This document shows positions 61,228 to 64,000 of a stretch of DNA of 64,000 nucleotides, in pieces. The position numbers and the translations under genes were made by a program. The notes beneath the pieces were generated by a model. The model saw only the letters and a list, made by a program, of their open reading frames with translations, had not been told where the DNA came from and searched no databases. Source of the DNA: Glutamicibacter halophytocola (lineage in GTDB: Bacteria; Actinomycetota; Actinomycetes; Actinomycetales; Micrococcaceae). Every line of letters begins with the position of its first letter. The stretch's first letter is position 1. The stretch spans positions 1,674,001-1,738,000 of the forward strand of contig NZ_CP012750.1 of the NCBI RefSeq assembly GCF_001302565.1. Reading direction: 5' to 3'.

Positions 61228-62436
61228 CTACAAGTTGAACTCGTGGAGCCGGCCGTAGAGCAATGCGGACTGGAGCACAAAAGCGTCACGCGGCACCAGC
61301 GGGTCCCAGCCGCTGACCTCGCTGACCCGCTTGAGCCGATAACGCACGGTATTGGCATGGACAAAGAGCTCGCGCGCGGTGCCTTCCAGCGAATGCCCCA
61401 GCGCCAGATAGCTGGAGAGGGTTTCAAGCAGCCCGTTCGAGGCTTGCTGCAGCGGCTGATACACCTGTTCGATCAGCGCCGTGCGTGCCAGCTGATCGCC
61501 ATTGCAGGCGCGTTCGGGCCACAGATCATCGGTGCTGACCGGATTGGGCGCCTGCGGCCAGGCGCGTGCCGCGCTGTAGCCGGCGACCGCGGCCACCGCG
61601 GCATGGTGCATGTCCTTGACGGTGGCGGCCAGCGGCGAGTACACCACCGGGCCCGGGCCGAAGAACCGGGTGAAGCGGGTGAGGTCGACGTCGTCGAATT
61701 TGGTATCCGAGAGCATAAGCACCGAGCGGTCGCCGAGCACCCCCACCAGCGAATCGCGCGAATAGCGGGTGGCGACCCGGCGCAAGGTCGTGACGAAGGT
61801 GGCCGAATTGGCTGCCGGGGTGGTGCCCACCAAGATGCGGATGTCCTTTTGCGACTTCCAGCCGATGGCGGCAATCCGCGAAGCCAGCGAGTCATGGGGC
61901 TCGCCGTGGAGCACCGCATCCACCACGTGGGCTTCCAGCCGGGAGTCCCAAGCTCCACGGGTTTCGGCAGCACGCGCGTACACGTCGGCGGCGGCAAAGG
62001 CCACCTCGCGTGAGTAGCGCAGCACCGCCTCGCGCAGGGCGGCCTGTTCGGACTCCGTGGCGATATCCGGAACCTGGGATTCGACGACCTCCACGATGGT
62101 GCGCAGCAGCCCCAAGGCCTTTTGCAGCGAGATCGAACGGGTCAACTCGGTGGGAGCTGCGCCAAAGACGTCGGTGACCACCCATGATGGGGTGGAGGAC
62201 GGATCCTCGTACCAGGTGACAAAAGTGGAGATGCCCTTTTGGGCGATCAGGCCCAGGGCCGCGCGCTCGTTCGGATCCAGCGAGCGGTACCAGGGCAGCT
62301 GCTGGTCAAGATACTTCAGGGCGGTGGTGGACAGGACCCCGATATGGCTTTGGAGCCGCTTGAGCGTTTGCGGGCTCGGCGGCTGTGGCTGGCTGGATCG
62401 GTTTTTCGGCGTGGCGGCTTCGAGTTCGGGACTCAT
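61228..62436 (-). CDS. fasR: PucR/CdaR-type regulator, FasR-like activator of fatty-acid synthesis
   Basis: 402-residue regulator whose C-terminus holds the PucR helix-turn-helix (ETLSSYLALGHSLEGTARELFVHANTVRYRLKRVSEVSGWD). The N-terminal ~290 residues are a sensory region without clear ligand motifs. In Streptomyces coelicolor the PucR-like protein FasR is encoded directly before fabD and activates fabD-fabH-acpP-fabF. Position and domain make this the likely ortholog. The ATG at 62436 was chosen over a longer open frame that crosses the aceE terminator. Confidence 0.88.
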   Translation of the reverse strand: MSPELEAATPKNRSSQPQPPSPQTLKRLQSHIGVLSTTALKYLDQQLPWYRSLDPNERAALGLIAQKGISTFVTWYEDPSSTPSWVVTDVFGAAPTELTRSISLQKALGLLRTIVEVVESQVPDIATESEQAALREAVLRYSREVAFAAADVYARAAETRGAWDSRLEAHVVDAVLHGEPHDSLASRIAAIGWKSQKDIRILVGTTPAANSATFVTTLRRVATRYSRDSLVGVLGDRSVLMLSDTKFDDVDLTRFTRFFGPGPVVYSPLAATVKDMHHAAVAAVAGYSAARAWPQAPNPVSTDDLWPERACNGDQLARTALIEQVYQPLQQASNGLLETLSSYLALGHSLEGTARELFVHANTVRYRLKRVSEVSGWDPLVPRDAFVLQSALLYGRLHEFNL

Positions 62437-62490
62437 GCTTTCAAGCTTAGTGATTTTTCCTCCGCCATGCCCATGCCAAGAAGGGTGATT

Positions 62491-62536
62491 AAAAAGCTCC
62501 TGCCCCGCAGCGGAAAATCCGTTGCGGGGCAGGAGC
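62491..62536 (-). terminator. Terminator of aceE
   Basis: 19-bp stem GCTCCTGCCCCGCAGCGGA and near-complement (one G-T pair), 3-nt loop, with a TTTTT tract on the minus strand 32 bases after the aceE stop. Confidence 0.92.
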
Positions 62537-62567
62537 CGATCTGGCACAAGTGCCGACCCGTGGGTGC

Positions 62568-64000
62568 TTAGGCGTCGCCGCCAGCGTTGCCGGACTTGCC
62601 GGCGTTCGGGTTGTTCAGATCGTACTTGGCGTGGGCTTTCACTGCGGTGTCCGCAGGGATCTCGCCGCGCTCAACCAGCGACTGCAAGGTCTGGACCACC
62701 AGCGAGTGGGCATCGATCTTGAAGAAGCGGCGGGCCGCTGCACGGGTGTCCGAGAAGCCGAAGCCGTCCGCGCCCAGGGTGTGGAATTCACCTGGCACGT
62801 AGGGGCGGATCTGCTCGGGCACGGCGCGCATGTAGTCGGTGGTCGCGATGACCGGGCCCGGGGTGGACTCCAGCTTGCTGGTCACGTACGGGGTGCGGCG
62901 AGCCTTGGAAGGATCGATGAGCACCTCGGCGTCGGCGTTCTGGCCGTCGCGGGCCAGTTCGTTCCACGAAGTCACCGACCAGACATCGGCGGAAACGCCC
63001 CACTCTTCGGCGAGGATTTCCTGTGCTTCCAGTGCCCATGGCACGGCCACGCCGGAGGCCAGCAGCTGTGCGCGCGGGCCGTCGGTGGTGGCTTCCTTGA
63101 GCAGGTGGATGCCCTTGATGATGCCCTCGACGTCGACGTTTTCCGGCTCAGCTGGCTGGCTGATCGGCTCGTTGTACACGGTCAGGTAGTACATGACGTT
63201 TGGATCCTGGTGGGTTCCGCCGTACATGCGGTCCAGGCCGGAGCGCATGATGTGGCCGATTTCGTAACCGTAGGCAGGATCGTAGGTGATCACGGCCGGG
63301 TTGGTCGAAGCCAGGATTGGCGAGTGGCCGTCGGCGTGCTGCAGGCCTTCACCGGTCAGGGTGGTGCGGCCGGCGGTAGCGCCGATGATGAAGCCACGGG
63401 TCATCTGGTCGCCGGCGGCCCAGAACTGGTCGCCGGTGCGCTGGAAGCCGAACATCGAGTAGAACACGTAGATCGGGATCAGCGGTTCGTCGTGGGTCGA
63501 GTAGCTGGTGCCGGCAGCGGTGAATGCTGCGACGGCGCCGGCCTCGTTGATGCCCGGGTGGATCAACTGGCCCTGAGGGGATTCCTTGTAGGCCAGGACC
63601 AGGTCGCGGTCCACGGACAGGTAGTTCTGGCCACCTGGGTTGTAGATCTTCGCGGTCGGGAAGAACGAGTCCATGCCGAAGGTGCGGGACTCATCAGGAA
63701 CGATCGGCACGATGCGGTGGCCGAATTCCTTGTCGCGCATCAGGTCCTTGAGCAGGCGGACGAAGGCCATGGTGGTGGCTGCCTGCTGCTTGCCCGAGCC
63801 GCGCTTGGCGATGGCGTATGCCTTGTCGCCTGGCAGCGGGAGCTTGACCGAGGTTTCCTTGCGGCGGGTCGGCACCGAGCCGCCCAGGGCCGCGCGGCGT
63901 TCCATCATGTACTTGAACTCCGGCGAATCCTCGGATGGGCGGAAGTACGGTGGCGAGTACAGATCGGCTTCGAGCTGCTCGTCGGTGATCGGGATGCGCA
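62568..64000 (-). CDS. aceE: Pyruvate dehydrogenase E1 component AceE (5' end outside window)
   Basis: The C-terminal ~476 residues of the homodimeric E1, about half of the usual ~910. They include [91 protein letters not shown] and [22 protein letters not shown]. The enzyme decarboxylates pyruvate with thiamine diphosphate and feeds acetyl-CoA to the TCA cycle and to the fatty-acid genes next door. The frame runs unbroken to the right edge, so its start lies beyond the window. An internal ATG at 63908 is not the start. Confidence 0.97.
   Translation of the reverse strand, partial: RIPITDEQLEADLYSPPYFRPSEDSPEFKYMMERRAALGGSVPTRRKETSVKLPLPGDKAYAIAKRGSGKQQAATTMAFVRLLKDLMRDKEFGHRIVPIVPDESRTFGMDSFFPTAKIYNPGGQNYLSVDRDLVLAYKESPQGQLIHPGINEAGAVAAFTAAGTSYSTHDEPLIPIYVFYSMFGFQRTGDQFWAAGDQMTRGFIIGATAGRTTLTGEGLQHADGHSPILASTNPAVITYDPAYGYEIGHIMRSGLDRMYGGTHQDPNVMYYLTVYNEPISQPAEPENVDVEGIIKGIHLLKEATTDGPRAQLLASGVAVPWALEAQEILAEEWGVSADVWSVTSWNELARDGQNADAEVLIDPSKARRTPYVTSKLESTPGPVIATTDYMRAVPEQIRPYVPGEFHTLGADGFGFSDTRAAARRFFKIDAHSLVVQTLQSLVERGEIPADTAVKAHAKYDLNNPNAGKSGNAGGDA

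Noticed and set aside
1..64000. tRNA, rRNA, tmRNA, RNase P or SRP RNA genes, and intact insertion sequences
   Set aside because: I looked for their hallmark sequences on both strands and saw none. A covariance-model search would be needed to exclude small RNAs.

Overview
The window looks like chromosome of a high-GC actinobacterium of the family Micrococcaceae, most likely Glutamicibacter or Arthrobacter. Three things point there. The conserved order ffh ... rpsP-khpA-rimM-trmD-rplS-lepB-rnhB-DUF2469-yraN-comM-dprA-xerC matches the order known from Mycobacterium and other Actinobacteria. There is a type II fatty-acid operon with a PucR-like regulator and a DUF3145 gene. There is an LAXTG cell-wall sorting signal and many GTG starts. 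The assignment rests on gene order and protein style, not on a database match.

Layout. 1-5.8 kb: the 3' part of ftsY, an OatA-like acyltransferase, a 3-methyladenine glycosylase and amt. 5.9-12 kb: a large-subunit catalase, a CsbD stress protein, an unknown helical protein, and an M23 peptidase with a long Lys/Ala/Pro tail behind a possible 20-codon leader peptide. 12.1-16.2 kb: ffh followed by two tandem, diverged paralogs of an unrecognised membrane-anchored family. 16.3-24.6 kb: a carboxylic-acid catabolic block with a GntP transporter, class III CoA-transferase, HMG-CoA-lyase-like enzyme and IclR regulator, bracketed by two closely related acyl-CoA ligases. 24.8-27.3 kb: a PfkB kinase, a catechol-dioxygenase-like VOC protein behind a perfect operator-like dyad, and a scar holding fragments of two broken genes. 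27.3-30.5 kb: a siderophore-type binding protein divergent from two FecCD permeases, with an iron box between and no ATPase.

30.6-35.2 kb: a DUF222/HNH protein, then an AT-richer accessory island. The island has coding-like frames interrupted by three in-frame TAG codons and a TIR-like protein that resembles anti-phage NADase effectors. 35.2-38.8 kb: efeUOB iron-uptake operon with an iron box. 39.3-48.2 kb: the ribosomal/tRNA-modification/secretion block, interrupted by a cell-wall-anchored S1 protease and a lipoprotein that resembles the protease pro-region. 48.3-51.4 kb: a glycine-betaine-type ABC transporter (proVWX). 52-56.2 kb: yraN-comM-dprA-xerC. 56.4-64 kb: DUF3145, a VOC protein, a DHFR/RibD-like reductase, then fabF-acpP-fabD (fabH is missing), a FasR-like regulator, and the 3' half of aceE.

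The core blocks concern protein targeting (FtsY/Ffh, two signal peptidases), translation, DNA uptake and recombination, and supply of acetyl-CoA and fatty acids. The accessory parts concern iron acquisition, carboxylic-acid use, extracellular proteolysis and probably phage defence. The best candidate for something little described is the TIR-like protein and its TAG-interrupted neighbours at 32.4-35.2 kb. Next come the tandem paralogs after ffh and the protease/pro-domain lipoprotein pair. No tRNA, rRNA, CRISPR array or intact insertion sequence was seen.
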